Positions 1 through 12,068 are shown, counted from the first letter of the stretch. The stretch: DNA of 64,000 nucleotides from Pseudomonadota bacterium (GCA_963204835.1 CAUJHJ010000048.1:1-64000), one strand, 5' to 3'. Notes: a model not told the origin generated them from the sequence alone. Numbers and translations: made by a program.

Positions 1-71
1 AGGCTAGGGTCGGAATCGAACCGGCGTACACGGCTTTGCAGGCCGCTGCATGACCACTCTGCCACCTAGCC
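1..71 (-). tRNA. tRNA-Cys (GCA anticodon)
   Basis: Read on the minus strand, the acceptor arms GGCTAGG and CCTAGCC pair. The anticodon loop carries GCA, the T-loop reads GGTTCGATTCC, and the discriminator base is U, as expected for tRNA-Cys. The 3' end coincides with the window edge, so an encoded CCA cannot be checked. It follows tRNA-Gly by 18 bases, matching the E. coli glyW-cysT order; E. coli has a tRNA-Leu next, which would lie outside this window. Confidence 0.96.
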
Positions 72-89
72 GGCGGACCCGAGGAAGAT

Positions 90-165
90 TGGAGCGGGAA
101 ACGAGGCTCGAACTCGCGACCTCAACCTTGGCAAGGTTGCGCTCTACCAACTGAGCTATTCCCGC
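90..165 (-). tRNA. tRNA-Gly (GCC anticodon)
   Basis: On the minus strand the acceptor arms GCGGGAA and TTCCCGC pair. The D-loop reads AGCTCAGTTGGTAGAGC, the anticodon stem-loop carries GCC, the T-arm reads GAGTTCGAGCCTC, and CCA is encoded at the 3' end. The total is 76 bases including CCA. It is the first gene of a two-tRNA unit downstream of pgsA and has its own good promoter. Confidence 0.97.
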
Positions 166-184
166 GCCCTTGGTGAGGGGCGGA

Positions 185-212
185 ATTGTAGAGAGGCCCG
201 TTGCCAAGTCAA
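185..212 (-). promoter_or_regulatory. sigma70-type promoter of the tRNA-Gly/tRNA-Cys unit
   Basis: The minus strand reads TTGACT, 16 bases, TACAAT, followed by a GC-rich discriminator (TCCGCCCC). That layout is typical of stably transcribed, stringently controlled tRNA promoters. The predicted start lies about 12 bases before the mature tRNA-Gly. The -35 lies inside a small perfect inverted repeat (CCAAGTC, 3 bases, GACTTGG; 204-220). Confidence 0.75.
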
Positions 213-238
213 GGACTTGGCACGCGCATCGTGCGCTT

Positions 239-796
239 TCAGCGTGCCCGCAATTCGGGCCAGGCGGCCCGCAGGTAGCTCACCATGGAGGACAGCGTCA
301 ACACCGCCGCGAGGATCGTGAGCGCCAGTCCGAGCCGGTAGACGGGCAGGCCGAGGAGGTCCCACCTAAACAGCATCAGCGACAGGCCGGTGATCTGCAG
401 GATGGTCTTGTGCTTGCCGATGCGCGACACGGCCACCTTCTTGCGCTGGCCGATTTCCGCCATCCATTCGCGCAGCGCCGAAATCGCGATCTCGCGGCCG
501 ATGATCACGATCGCGGTCAGCACGACGACGAGCTGCGGGTCCTTGCTGACGATCAGCACGAGCGCGACTGCGACGATGAGCTTGTCGGCGACGGGATCGA
601 GGAAGGCGCCGAGCTTGGAGGTCTGGCCGTACTTGCGCGCGAAATAGCCGTCGAGCGAGTCGGTGATGCCCGCGGCGGCGAACAGCAGGCCCGCTGCCGG
701 ATCCGACCAGTGGTACGGCAGCGAATAGAGCACCACCACGAGCGGGATCGCGAAGATGCGCAGCCAGGTCAGGGTATTCGGTAGGTTCCAGATCAT
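239..796 (-). CDS. pgsA: CDP-diacylglycerol--glycerol-3-phosphate 3-phosphatidyltransferase
   Basis: This 185-residue integral membrane enzyme makes phosphatidylglycerophosphate, the committed step to phosphatidylglycerol and cardiolipin. The CDP-alcohol phosphotransferase motif D-x2-D-G-x2-A-R-x8-G-x3-D-x3-D is complete, with D46, D49, G50, A53, R54, G63, D67 and D71. Hydrophobic segments flank it. The start ATG shares one base with the uvrC stop (TGATG), so the two are translationally coupled. The uvrC-pgsA-tRNA-Gly-tRNA-Cys order is conserved with E. coli. Confidence 0.97.
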   Translation of the reverse strand: MIWNLPNTLTWLRIFAIPLVVVLYSLPYHWSDPAAGLLFAAAGITDSLDGYFARKYGQTSKLGAFLDPVADKLIVAVALVLIVSKDPQLVVVLTAIVIIGREIAISALREWMAEIGQRKKVAVSRIGKHKTILQITGLSLMLFRWDLLGLPVYRLGLALTILAAVLTLSSMVSYLRAAWPELRAR

Positions 797-2616
797 CAGG
801 CACCCGGGTGCAGGTGATCATATAGAGTTTGCGCGAGTGCGGGGCCGATCCCCGCGACCCGTTCGAGGTCGGCCGCGGCCGCCTTTAGCACGCCCTGCAG
901 CCCGCCGAAATGCCGGATCAGCGCACGGCGCTTGGCGGGACCGAGGCCCGGCACCGACTCGAGCACCGATTCGTTGAAGCGTCGCGCCCGCCGCCGGCGG
1001 TGACCGGTGATCGCGAAACGATGCGCCTCATCCCGGATGCGCTGCACGAGGCGCAGCGCGGGCGAGGCGGCATCGAGCACCCGGGGCGCCTCCTCGCCGT
1101 AGACGAACAGCCTCTCCTGCCCGGGGCGGCGATCGGCGCCCTTCGCCACGCCGACGAGACGCAGCCCCTCGAAGCCGAGCGGCGCGAGGATCGCACGTAC
1201 CTCGTTCACCTGGCCTCGCCCGCCGTCGATCAGCAGCAGGTCCGGCGGCGCAAGCTCCCCGCTCCGGATGCGCGTGTAGCGCCGCTCGAGCGCCTGGCGC
1301 AGCGCGCCGTAGTCGTCGCCGGGCGCGACCCCCGTGATGTTGAAGCGCCGGTAGTCCTTCTTGAGCGGACCGTCGGGCCCGAAGACGACGCAGGAGGCCA
1401 CGGTGCCCTCGCCGCCCGTATGGCTGATGTCGAAGCACTCCATCCGCGCGGGCGACGCCGGGAGGTCGAGCGCCGCGGCCAGCGCCGCGCGCATCTCGGC
1501 GACTCCGTCACGCTGGGCGCGCCGCATCCGCAGTGCCTGCGCAGCGTTCTCTGCCGTGAGTGCCACCCAGCGCGCCGCGAGGCCGCGCGCGGGACGGCTG
1601 ACGTCCACTTGCCGGCCCGCGCGCCCGGCGAGCGCCGCAGCGAGCGGTCCGGCATCGGGCAACGTCAGATTGACGTAGACCTCGCGCGGCGGCTCGCAAG
1701 CCCCGTAGTACTGCATCAGGAACGACGACAGCGCCTCCTCGGGCTCGGCGAGCACCGCGGTGGGGAAGCTCGTCGACGTGCCGAGGTTGCGCCCGCCGCG
1801 CACGATCATGGCGCTCACCGCGAACTCGGTCGGCTCGCCTGCGATGGCGAAGACATCGACGTCGCGATCGCTGCCCGCGGTGACGACCTGCTGTGCCTGG
1901 ATGTCGCGCAGGGCGGCGAGCTGGTCGCGGATCTGCGCGGCCTTCTCGAACTCGAGCTTCGCCGCGGCCTCTTCCATCCGGGCCACGAACGCGCGTTCGA
2001 TCTCCCCGCCGCGGCCTTCGAGCAGGTCGACGGCCGCGGCGACATCGCGTGCGTAGTCCTCGCGTGATATGAGCCCGACGCACGGCGCCGTGCAACGGCC
2101 GATCTGGTATTGCAGGCAGGGCCGGCTGCGGTTGGCGAAGAAACTGTCGCGACAATTGCGGATCCGGAACAGCTTCTGGATCTGTGCCAGCATCTCGTTG
2201 ACGGATGAGGCGTTCGGGAACGGGCCGAAGTAGCGCCCGTCGCGGTGTCGCGGGCCGCGGTAGGACAGGAAGCGCGGGAAGTCGTGGCTGGTGCGCAGCA
2301 GGATATAGGGAAAACTCTTGTCGTCGCGCAGCAGGATGTTGTAGCGCGGCCGGTGTTCCTTGATCAGGTTGTACTCGAGCAGCAGCGCCTCGGTCTCGGA
2401 GTTCGTGACCGTCACCTCGACGCGTGCGATCTGGGCGACGAGCGCAGCCACTTTCGGCGCGAGGTTGCGCGGGCTGAAGTAACTGCCCACCCTGTCGCGC
2501 AGGCGCTGCGCCTTGCCGACGTAGAGGATCGAGTCGTCCGCACCGTACATGCGGTAGACGCCGGGCCGCCGCGGCAGGTTCGCCACGAAGGCCCTGGCGT
2601 CGAACGGCCCGCTCAT
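796..2616 (-). CDS. uvrC: UvrABC excinuclease subunit C
   Basis: This 606-residue protein makes both incisions in nucleotide excision repair. The N-terminal GIY-YIG nuclease domain is at about residues 15-95 (PGVYRMYG, ILYVGKA). A UVR domain (UvrB contact) is near 205-240, the RNase H-like 3' nuclease domain carries FDISH and LLLIDGGRGQ, and the C-terminus has two helix-hairpin-helix motifs. The frame stays open about 95 codons upstream, but the ATG at 2616 matches the family start and overlaps the upstream glycosylase stop as ATGA. It sits in an icd-udg-uvrC-pgsA run. Confidence 0.97.
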   Translation of the reverse strand: MSGPFDARAFVANLPRRPGVYRMYGADDSILYVGKAQRLRDRVGSYFSPRNLAPKVAALVAQIARVEVTVTNSETEALLLEYNLIKEHRPRYNILLRDDKSFPYILLRTSHDFPRFLSYRGPRHRDGRYFGPFPNASSVNEMLAQIQKLFRIRNCRDSFFANRSRPCLQYQIGRCTAPCVGLISREDYARDVAAAVDLLEGRGGEIERAFVARMEEAAAKLEFEKAAQIRDQLAALRDIQAQQVVTAGSDRDVDVFAIAGEPTEFAVSAMIVRGGRNLGTSTSFPTAVLAEPEEALSSFLMQYYGACEPPREVYVNLTLPDAGPLAAALAGRAGRQVDVSRPARGLAARWVALTAENAAQALRMRRAQRDGVAEMRAALAAALDLPASPARMECFDISHTGGEGTVASCVVFGPDGPLKKDYRRFNITGVAPGDDYGALRQALERRYTRIRSGELAPPDLLLIDGGRGQVNEVRAILAPLGFEGLRLVGVAKGADRRPGQERLFVYGEEAPRVLDAASPALRLVQRIRDEAHRFAITGHRRRRARRFNESVLESVPGLGPAKRRALIRHFGGLQGVLKAAAADLERVAGIGPALAQTLYDHLHPGA

Positions 2617-3275
2617 GGCCGCGGCGCACCGAGGCCGGCGAGGCCGGCGGCGCGGCCGAGCACTGTGCGGAACATGACCGCTGTCAGGCGCCGTGTCTGC
2701 GTGTTGTAGCGGCTGCAGTGATAGGAGTCGACCAGTATCCTCCCGTCCGGTAGCGCATGTTCGGCGCCATGCGCGAAGGGGAGGCTCGGGCGGCGCAGGT
2801 CGAGCGCCCCGAGCACGGCGTCGTGCGCGATGCGCCCGAGCGCGAATAGCACCCTTGTGTGGCGCAGCCCGGCGATTTCGCTGCGCAGGAAGCCGAGACA
2901 CTCACGCGCCTCGGCTGGCGTCGGCTTGTTCCCCGGCGGAACGCACTTGACGGCGTTGGTGATGCGCACGCCGTGCAGCTTGAGCGCATCGTCGGCCGCG
3001 ACCGAGGCCGGCTGCGAGGCGAGCCCGAGCGCGTGCAGGGTTTCGTAGAGCAGGATCCCGGCGTAGTCGCCGGTGAACGGCCGGCCCGTGCGGTTCGCAC
3101 CGTGCATGCCCGGCGCGAGGCCGACGATCAGCAGCTGCGGGTCCTCAGCCCCGAAGGCCGGCACCGGCGCGCCGTGGTAACCGGGATGCCCGCGGCGCGA
3201 CGCCTCGCGGAACTCCACGAGTCGCGCACAACGCCTGCACTCGGCATCGAACGCGGACAAGCCACAGGCGGTCAC
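2613..3275 (-). CDS. Type 5 uracil-DNA glycosylase (UdgB family, iron-sulfur)
   Basis: This 220-residue glycosylase should excise uracil (and in family 5 also hypoxanthine or xanthine) from DNA. The nucleotide-pocket motif GLAPGMHGANRTGRPFTGD lies at residues 52-70, and the second motif H-C-S with NTQT follows at 186-194. Cysteines C13, C16, C111 and C126 fit the C-x2-C and C-x14-C pattern of the 4Fe-4S cluster. The usual HPS-type triad reads HCS here. Its stop overlaps the uvrC start by ATGA, coupling base and nucleotide excision repair. Family 5 rather than 4 is inferred from NRTGR-FTGD. Confidence 0.9.
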   Translation of the reverse strand: MTACGLSAFDAECRRCARLVEFREASRRGHPGYHGAPVPAFGAEDPQLLIVGLAPGMHGANRTGRPFTGDYAGILLYETLHALGLASQPASVAADDALKLHGVRITNAVKCVPPGNKPTPAEARECLGFLRSEIAGLRHTRVLFALGRIAHDAVLGALDLRRPSLPFAHGAEHALPDGRILVDSYHCSRYNTQTRRLTAVMFRTVLGRAAGLAGLGAPRP

Positions 3276-3288
3276 GGGCGCCGCCGCC

Positions 3289-4617
3289 TCAATCGGCCAT
3301 GTGGCGTACGATGGCCTCCGCGAAACCCGAGCAGCTCATCAGCGTCGCGCCGGGAATCAGCCGCTGCATGTCCTCCTCGACATTGCGGCGCGCCGCGAGG
3401 TCGCGCTTCGGCGCCCGGATCGCTTCGCGCAGGCGCGCGAGGTCGTAGGTGAGTTCCTTGGCGGCGATCGTGTTGGCGACGCCCTTGTGGATGAGGTCCG
3501 CGGCCTCGGTCCACTTGAGGTAGCGCAGCATCATCTCCGCCGACAGGATCAGTGAACCGGGGTTCACGCGATCCTTGCCGGCGAAGCCCGGCGCGGTGCC
3601 GTGGGTCGCCTCGAACACGGCGAGCCCATCGCCGATGTTGCCGCCCGGCGCTATGCCGATGCCGCCGACCTGGGCGGCGAGCGCGTCGGAGATGTAATCG
3701 CCGTTGAGGTTGAGCGTGGCGATCACGTCGTACTCTTCCGGGCGCAGCAGCACCTGTTGCAGGAAGTTGTCGGCGATCACGTCCTTCACCACGATGTCCT
3801 TGCCGGTAACGGGGTTGCGGAAGCTCATCCAGGGCCCGCCGCCGATCTCGGTGGCGCCGAATTCGTCCTTCGCGAGCTGGTAGCCCCAGTTGCGGAAGGC
3901 GCCCTCGGTGAACTTCATGATGTTGCCCTTGTGGACGAGCGTCACCGATACACGGTCGTTCTCGACGGCGTACTGGATCGCCTTCCTGACCAGGCGCTGG
4001 CTGCCCTCCTTCGACACCGGCTTGATGCCGATGCCGGAGCTCGCCGGGAAGCGGATGCCGGTTGCGTGCAGCTCGGCCTGCAGGAAGTGGATCAGCTTCT
4101 GCACTTCCTGCGAACCGGTCGGGTACTCGATGCCGGCGTAGATGTCCTCGGTGTTCTCGCGGAACACCACCATGTCGGTGAGGCTCGCGTCCTGCATCGG
4201 GCTCGCAACGCCCGGGAAATACCGGATCGGGCGCACGCAAGCGTAGAGGTCGAGATTCTGGCGCATGGCCACGTTCAGCGAGCGGATGCCGCCGCCGATC
4301 GGCGTCGCGAGCGGCCCCTTGATCGACACGACGAATGCGCGCAGCGCATGCAGCGTTTCGTCCGGGAACCACTGGCCGTAGAGCCGGTTGGCCTTCTCGC
4401 CCGCGAAGATCTCCACCCAGGCGATGCGGCGCTTGCCGCCGTACGCCCGTGCCACGGCGGCATCGACGACCTTCAGCATCGCGGGCGTGACATCGATGCC
4501 TATGCCGTCTCCTTCGATGTAGGCGATGTACGGGTGGTCGGGGACTTCGATCGTGGCGTCGGGATTGATGGCGATGTGCTTGCCGGATGCGGGCAGCTTG
4601 ATGTGATCGTATTGCAT
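3289..4617 (-). CDS. icd: NADP-dependent isocitrate dehydrogenase
   Basis: This 442-residue enzyme oxidatively decarboxylates isocitrate to 2-oxoglutarate in the TCA cycle. It is the E. coli-type homodimeric form. The substrate loop GGGIRSLN places the phosphorylatable serine at S113, the same number as in E. coli, so AceK-type control against the glyoxylate shunt is possible; no aceK lies in the window. IEGDGIG and the [14 protein letters not shown] stretch are family hallmarks. It is about 26 residues longer than E. coli Icd. No Shine-Dalgarno precedes the ATG (see the promoter at 4624). Confidence 0.97.
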   Translation of the reverse strand: MQYDHIKLPASGKHIAINPDATIEVPDHPYIAYIEGDGIGIDVTPAMLKVVDAAVARAYGGKRRIAWVEIFAGEKANRLYGQWFPDETLHALRAFVVSIKGPLATPIGGGIRSLNVAMRQNLDLYACVRPIRYFPGVASPMQDASLTDMVVFRENTEDIYAGIEYPTGSQEVQKLIHFLQAELHATGIRFPASSGIGIKPVSKEGSQRLVRKAIQYAVENDRVSVTLVHKGNIMKFTEGAFRNWGYQLAKDEFGATEIGGGPWMSFRNPVTGKDIVVKDVIADNFLQQVLLRPEEYDVIATLNLNGDYISDALAAQVGGIGIAPGGNIGDGLAVFEATHGTAPGFAGKDRVNPGSLILSAEMMLRYLKWTEAADLIHKGVANTIAAKELTYDLARLREAIRAPKRDLAARRNVEEDMQRLIPGATLMSCSGFAEAIVRHMAD

Positions 4618-4623
4618 CGGGGA

Positions 4624-4632
4624 ATTTTATCA
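4624..4632 (-). promoter_or_regulatory. extended -10 promoter of icd, predicted leaderless
   Basis: The minus strand reads TGA-TAAAAT, an extended -10 element, followed by exactly six bases and then the icd ATG. A start site seven bases after the -10 would fall on the A of the ATG. No Shine-Dalgarno is visible, and there is no convincing -35. The prediction rests on spacing alone. Confidence 0.5.
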
Positions 4633-4682
4633 GCAGGCCCCGATGCCCGGCGATCCGCGAACGGCGAATCCATCCCGGCCCC

Positions 4683-4710
4683 GGGCGTCCCGGAGCGGAG
4701 CCGGGCGCCC
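4683..4710 (-). terminator. GC-rich hairpin after aceA
   Basis: GGGCG-T-CCCGG pairs with CCGGG-CGCCC around a 7-base loop, giving 10 pairs with one bulged base, 23 bases past the aceA stop. There is no U-tract, so intrinsic termination is uncertain. It could be a processing or 3'-protecting stem. Confidence 0.35.
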
Positions 4711-4732
4711 GAGGCTGCGATTGATCAAGGGC

Positions 4733-6013
<1,281 letters not shown>

Positions 6014-6027
6014 CGGGGTTCTCCGTT

Positions 6028-7620
6028 TCAATGGAGCTGCCGGTAGGCAGCGAGGGTAAGGAAGGTCTGGAACTCGTCGTTGGCAGTGATGTCGTCGAGC
6101 AACGCACCGGCTGCATCGAAGTGCCCGGCCCGATAGGCGGCGGCACCGAAGGTTGCGGCGAGACGCTGTTGCTCGGCCGCCAGCAACTCGCGAAACAGCG
6201 CCAGCGTCACTCGCCGGCCATCCGCGAGCACGCCGCGCGGATGGCGGATCCACTGCCAGACCTGCGCACGCGCGATCTCGGCGGTGGCGGCGTCCTCCAT
6301 CAGGTTGTTGATCGGAACGCAGCCGTTGCCCGACAGCCAGGCCGCCATGTATTGGAGCGACACGCTGACGTTGTTCGCGAGGCCCTCCGCGGTGATCGTG
6401 CCCGGCGGAATCGCAAGCAGGTCGCTCGCTCCGACCTGGACATCCTCGCGCAGGCGATGCACCTGGTTCGGGGCCGGCATGAGGCGGTCGAACACTTCCA
6501 TGGCGACCGGTACCAGCGCCGGATGCGCGACCCAGGTGCCGTCGTGCCCGTCGCCGGCCTCGCGCTCCTTGTCGGCGCGCACCTTGGCGAGGGCCTGTTC
6601 GTTCGCGACCGGGTCGTTCTTGATCGGGATCTGCGCCGCCATGCCGCCCATCGCGAACGCGCCGCGCCGATGGCAGGTGCGGATGCACAGCAACGAGTAG
6701 GAGCGCAGGAAGTGCGTCGTCATCGTTACCTGCTGGCGGTCGGGCAGCACGAAGTCGGGCCGGCCGGCGAACTTCTTGATGAAGCTGAAGATGTAGTCCC
6801 AGCGCCCGCAGTTGAGCGCGACGATGTGGTCGCGCAGCTCGTGGAGGATCTCGTCCATCTCGAAGGCCGCGAGGATCGTCTCGATCAGCACCGTGCAGCG
6901 GATCGTGCCGTGGGCGAGGCCGAGTTCGCGTTCCGCGAAATCGAAGACTTCGGCCCACAGCCGCGCCTCGAGGTGGCTTTCGAGTTTCGGCAGGTAGAAA
7001 TAGGGTCCCGTGCCGCGCGCCGCCAGTTCGGCCGCGTTGTGGAACAGATAGAGGCCGAAGTCCAGCAGCGCACCGGGAATCGCCTCGCCGCCCAGCAGTA
7101 CATGCTTCTCGTAGAGGTGCCAGCCGCGTGGCCGCACGATCAGCACGGCGGTCACGGGGTTCAGCCGGTAGTGCTTGCCCTCGGGGCTCGTGAACGCGAT
7201 CGTGCGGCGCACCGCGTCGCGCAGGTTGGCCTGCCCGCCGATCACATTGTCCCAGCCCGGCGAGAGCGAATCCTCGCAATCGGCCATGAAGACCTTCGCG
7301 CCGGAATTGAGCGCGTTGATGATCATTTTGCGCTCGGTGGGACCGGTGATCTCGACGCGCCGGTCGAGGAGGTCCGCCGGAATCGGCGCCACGCGCCAGT
7401 CGCCCTCGCGGATGGCGCGGGTCTGCGGCAGGAAGTCGGGCAACTCGCCGGCGTCGATGCGGGACTGGCGCTGCTCGCGCGCCGCCAGGAGCGCACGCAC
7501 TTGCGGCGCGAAACGCCGCGCCAGGGAGGCGATGAAGGCTTGCGCAGGCGGCGTCAGGACCTGCGCGTGGCAGGCCGGCATGTCGCCCAGGATCTCGAGT
7601 GCGCTGTCCGTTCCCTGCAT
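6028..7620 (-). CDS. aceB: Malate synthase A
   Basis: This 530-residue enzyme condenses glyoxylate with acetyl-CoA to malate, completing the glyoxylate shunt. The family signature [17 protein letters not shown] and the upstream block [20 protein letters not shown] are intact. The frame is open to 7800, but the ATG at 7620 gives the usual length (E. coli 533) and leaves the divergent promoter region free. It is first in the aceBA operon, facing an XRE-family regulator. A perfect -35 lies inside a palindrome upstream, pointing to repression at the promoter. Confidence 0.97.
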   Translation of the reverse strand: MQGTDSALEILGDMPACHAQVLTPPAQAFIASLARRFAPQVRALLAAREQRQSRIDAGELPDFLPQTRAIREGDWRVAPIPADLLDRRVEITGPTERKMIINALNSGAKVFMADCEDSLSPGWDNVIGGQANLRDAVRRTIAFTSPEGKHYRLNPVTAVLIVRPRGWHLYEKHVLLGGEAIPGALLDFGLYLFHNAAELAARGTGPYFYLPKLESHLEARLWAEVFDFAERELGLAHGTIRCTVLIETILAAFEMDEILHELRDHIVALNCGRWDYIFSFIKKFAGRPDFVLPDRQQVTMTTHFLRSYSLLCIRTCHRRGAFAMGGMAAQIPIKNDPVANEQALAKVRADKEREAGDGHDGTWVAHPALVPVAMEVFDRLMPAPNQVHRLREDVQVGASDLLAIPPGTITAEGLANNVSVSLQYMAAWLSGNGCVPINNLMEDAATAEIARAQVWQWIRHPRGVLADGRRVTLALFRELLAAEQQRLAATFGAAAYRAGHFDAAGALLDDITANDEFQTFLTLAAYRQLH

Positions 7621-7687
7621 GTAGGCGTTCCGGGGGCCGCGCCGTTGCGCGGGTTCGGGGTGCAGTCTATGCTCGGCTGGTGTGTCA

Positions 7688-7716
7688 TTTACACAATAGA
7701 AATTTGACAATGTCAA
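7688..7716 (-). promoter_or_regulatory. aceBA promoter with a palindromic operator over the -35
   Basis: The minus strand reads TTGACA, 17 bases, TGTAAA, with a predicted start about 60 bases before aceB. The -35 hexamer is one arm of a perfect palindrome TTGACA-A-TGTCAA (7704-7716), and a second inverted repeat TGTGT-N5-ACACA (7681-7695) covers the -10. The layout suits a repressor encoded by the adjacent divergent regulator. Operator function is inferred. Confidence 0.65.
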
Positions 7717-7732
7717 TTTCACACGCGATTGC

Positions 7733-9244
7733 ATGAACGCAAGCCCGGTCCGCCACGGCGCCCTGCTCGGCTCGAAGCTGCGCCTGCTGCGCAAGCGCAA
7801 CGGCCTGACGCTCGAGGAACTCTCGGCCCGCTGCGCGCAGCTCGATCCGGCCGCCGCGCCTTCGGTGTCCTATCTCAGCATGCTCGAGACCGGCAAGCGC
7901 ACGCCTTCGCCGCAAGTGCTCGCGATGGTTGCGGGCGTGTTCGGCAAGCCGGCGCAGTGGTTCCTCGACGGCAGCCTCGACGGAGCGCCGGTCGATGGGC
8001 GTCGCGGCGGGCCTGGCCCTGCGGCGGCAGGGCTCGACGCCACCTCTTTCGAGCCCTCGTTCCTCTTCTCGCCCGGGATGCTGCGCCATGTGCTCCCGGA
8101 ACTTCTGTTGCAGACCGGCACGCCGGGCCCTGCCTTCGCGCAGTTGCTGATACGCGTCTGGCAGGAGACCCAGCAGAACGACTTTCCGGAGATCGAGCGC
8201 ACCGCCGAGGCTGCTGGCGATCGCGCCATGCCGCTGTCGCTCGAGGCGCTGGTCGCCATCTGCGCGCGCCACGGACTTGCGATCCGCTGGGTCGATGATG
8301 ACCGGCGGCGCCTCAATCGCGGCCTTGCCCGCGCCCGCTTCGAGGCGCCCGGCACCCTGCTCGTGAGCCGCCGGCTTCGCAGCCGGGAGGAGCGCCTGAA
8401 GTATGAACTGGCGTTCTTCCTCGGCCACAAGTTGCTGCACAACGGCGACGGTGCAATTTCGGCGGCGCGCGTGGATCGCGCCACAGGCACCGATGCGGCG
8501 TCTCCCGAAGTTCCCGGCCTCGGAGCGAGGGATGCCTTGCACGCGTGGCGCGAGTTCGAGTGCAGCTTCTTCGCGGGCGCCCTGCTCTGCCCGCGTGCGC
8601 CGTTTCGCCAGTTGCTGGTGCGCGAATCGCACCGGATCGCGATCCATCGCAAGCTGGGCGTCGGCCCGGCCGTGGTGATGCGGCGCATGACAGCCGTCTC
8701 GCCTTATCGGCACTGGCATTTTTTCGACGGCTACCCTCCCGGCTACCTGCGCACCGTCTACCGCGGCAACGGCATCCCGCTGCCCTGGGGCAACCTGTCG
8801 GTCGTGCCCGATCCCTGCCCGCACTGGGCGGTCTTCAGGCTGCTACGCGAGGACGCCAGGCAGCGCGGCACCCCGGCGGCTCGGCCCACCTCGCAGATCT
8901 CGGCGATGCTCGAGGGCGGCGAAGTGCGGCTCTACTGCTGCCATTCGCTGCTCACGCGCGACGCGGCAGACGCCACGCGCGTGCTGTCTGTTGGCATCGA
9001 CCTTGCGCCGGCGCTCGCTGCCCAAGGCTACGATGCGCCGGGACTTTCCCAGGCGGTGTGGGATGCCTGCCAGCGGGGCCGCGGCGCGCGCGCCATTCCC
9101 GAGGAGGCCGCCGCGGCCGTCCGCACCGTCGCGCATGTGCTCAAGATCGGCTGGGTCGCGGAAGCGCTCGAGGCACCCGCACAGATCATCTGTCCGCGCA
9201 GTGCGGCGTGCCCGCGTGGGTCGGGTGCGGCATGCAGCGGGTAG
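7733..9244 (+). CDS. XRE-family regulator with an IrrE/ImmA-like domain, likely glyoxylate-shunt regulator
   Basis: This 503-residue protein has an N-terminal helix-turn-helix at about residues 12-70 ([33 protein letters not shown]). A long domain follows, resembling the ScfR/RamB and DUF3612-type acyl-CoA-responsive regulators. The peptidase-like motif reads GHKLLH near residue 230, so the zinc-binding HExxH glutamate is replaced by lysine and catalysis is unlikely. RamB of Corynebacterium controls aceA and aceB. Its position divergent from aceBA supports a similar role. No clear Shine-Dalgarno precedes the ATG. The C-terminus is cysteine-rich. Confidence 0.8.
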   Translation: MNASPVRHGALLGSKLRLLRKRNGLTLEELSARCAQLDPAAAPSVSYLSMLETGKRTPSPQVLAMVAGVFGKPAQWFLDGSLDGAPVDGRRGGPGPAAAGLDATSFEPSFLFSPGMLRHVLPELLLQTGTPGPAFAQLLIRVWQETQQNDFPEIERTAEAAGDRAMPLSLEALVAICARHGLAIRWVDDDRRRLNRGLARARFEAPGTLLVSRRLRSREERLKYELAFFLGHKLLHNGDGAISAARVDRATGTDAASPEVPGLGARDALHAWREFECSFFAGALLCPRAPFRQLLVRESHRIAIHRKLGVGPAVVMRRMTAVSPYRHWHFFDGYPPGYLRTVYRGNGIPLPWGNLSVVPDPCPHWAVFRLLREDARQRGTPAARPTSQISAMLEGGEVRLYCCHSLLTRDAADATRVLSVGIDLAPALAAQGYDAPGLSQAVWDACQRGRGARAIPEEAAAAVRTVAHVLKIGWVAEALEAPAQIICPRSAACPRGSGAACSG

Positions 9245-9320
9245 AGGCGGTGCGCCGGAGGGGGAGCGGGACATCGCGTTCCTCGCCTCAAGGAGATCGA
9301 GCTGAGTCATTCGAGCCGCA

Positions 9321-9425
9321 GGCCGGAGGCGCGGTGATTCATCCGCGGACGAGCGTGGAGGGCACGCCCCCGCAGGGGGCGCGCCCGGATGGCGAGGGAG
9401 TGGATGAATCACCGCGCCTCCGGCC
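9321..9425. repeat. nested perfect inverted repeat between convergent genes
   Basis: A 24-base arm at 9321-9344 is exactly repeated in inverse at 9402-9425. The 57-base spacer contains a second hairpin: GGGC, mismatch, CGCCCCC, GCA loop, GGGGGCG, mismatch, GCCC. Flanking bases extend the outer stem imperfectly. No gene lies within. It could be a REPIN-like or MITE-like extragenic palindrome, or a bidirectional terminator for the regulator and aroG. No second copy was noticed in the window. Confidence 0.85.
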
Positions 9426-9457
9426 CGCGACACGCATCACGCAACTCGCAGCCCGTG

Positions 9458-10816
<1,359 letters not shown>

Positions 10817-10902
10817 CCCCTTCATCCTACATGGAAAAGCCCGGGGGTGGCGGACCGGCAGGCGGACGGGCAGAATGCGCGCCTTCCAAAAAGGTGGATT
10901 TC

Positions 10903-12068
10903 ATGCATCGCGTACTCGTGCTCGGAGCCGGCAAGATCGGTTCGCTGATTTCGGGACTGCTCGCGGAATCGGGCAGCTACAAGGTCCACCTCGCCGATGT
11001 CGACGGCGAGCACGCTGCCTCCGTCGCACGCGCGCACGGCGTAGCGATCGACGCCCACGCCGTCGATGCGCGCAACGCCAAGGCGCTCGAGCGGCACCTC
11101 GCGGCGCATCCTGTCGATGCGGTGATCTCGAGCCTGCCCTTCTACTGCAACACGGGCGTGGCAGAGGCCGCGCGCCGTGCCGGCACGCACTATTTCGACC
11201 TCACGGAAGACGTGGAAGTGACACGCGCCGTGCGGCGCATTGCCGAGGGCGCGCAGCAGGCCTTCGTGCCGCAGTGCGGGCTTGCGCCCGGCTTCATCAG
11301 CATCGCGGCGAGCGAATTGATCACCCATTTCGACTCGCTGCGTTCGGTGAAGCTGCGCGTCGGCGCCCTGCCCCAGCATCCGAACAACGTGCTGAAGTAT
11401 TCGCTCACCTGGTCCACCGAGGGACTGATCAACGAGTACGGCAATCCCTGCGAGGCGATCGTCGACGGCCGCCGCATCGAGGTGGCGCCGCTCGAGGGCC
11501 TTGAGGAAATCGAGATCGACGGCACGGCGTACGAGGCCTTCAATACCTCCGGCGGCCTCGGCTCGCTCGCTGAGACCTCCGGGAAGTCCTGCGAGCACAT
11601 GACCTACAAGACGATCCGGTATCCCGGGCATTGCCAGCAGATGCGCCTGCTGATGAACGACCTGAAGCTGAACCAGGACCGGCCGACGCTCAAGCGCATC
11701 CTCGAGAGCGCCGTGCCCCAGACGTTGCAGGACGTGGTGATCGTCTATGCCGCGGTGACGGGGCTGCAGGACGGTGAGCTGCGCGAAGAGAACTACGTGA
11801 ACAAGGTGTACCCGCAGGTCATCGCGGGGCGCCTGTGGTCGGCAATCCAGGTCACGACCGCTGCGGGCATCACCTCGGTCGTCGACCTCGTGCTGGGCGG
11901 CGGCAATCGCTACCGGGGCTTCGTGGCGCAGGAGCAGTTCCGCCTGCCGGAAATCCTCGCCAACCGCTTCGGTCACTACTACGCGCCGGGCGGCACCAAG
12001 GACCTGTCCTCGCAAGTCGTGGTCGCGGGCAAGGCAGGGCGCCAGCGCAGCGCCGGGAGTGCCAGCCG

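Noticed and set aside
796-2901. Long N-terminal extension of UvrC to 2901
   Set aside because: The extra 95 residues are arginine-rich noise overlapping the glycosylase gene; the ATG at 2616 matches the family start.
7685-8824. 379-codon frame antisense to the XRE regulator
   Set aside because: No motif and unlikely composition; the HTH protein on the plus strand is clearly real.
9245-9457. Possible small gene in the gap holding the inverted repeat
   Set aside because: Any frame there is created by the palindrome itself; no start signal or conserved peptide is seen.
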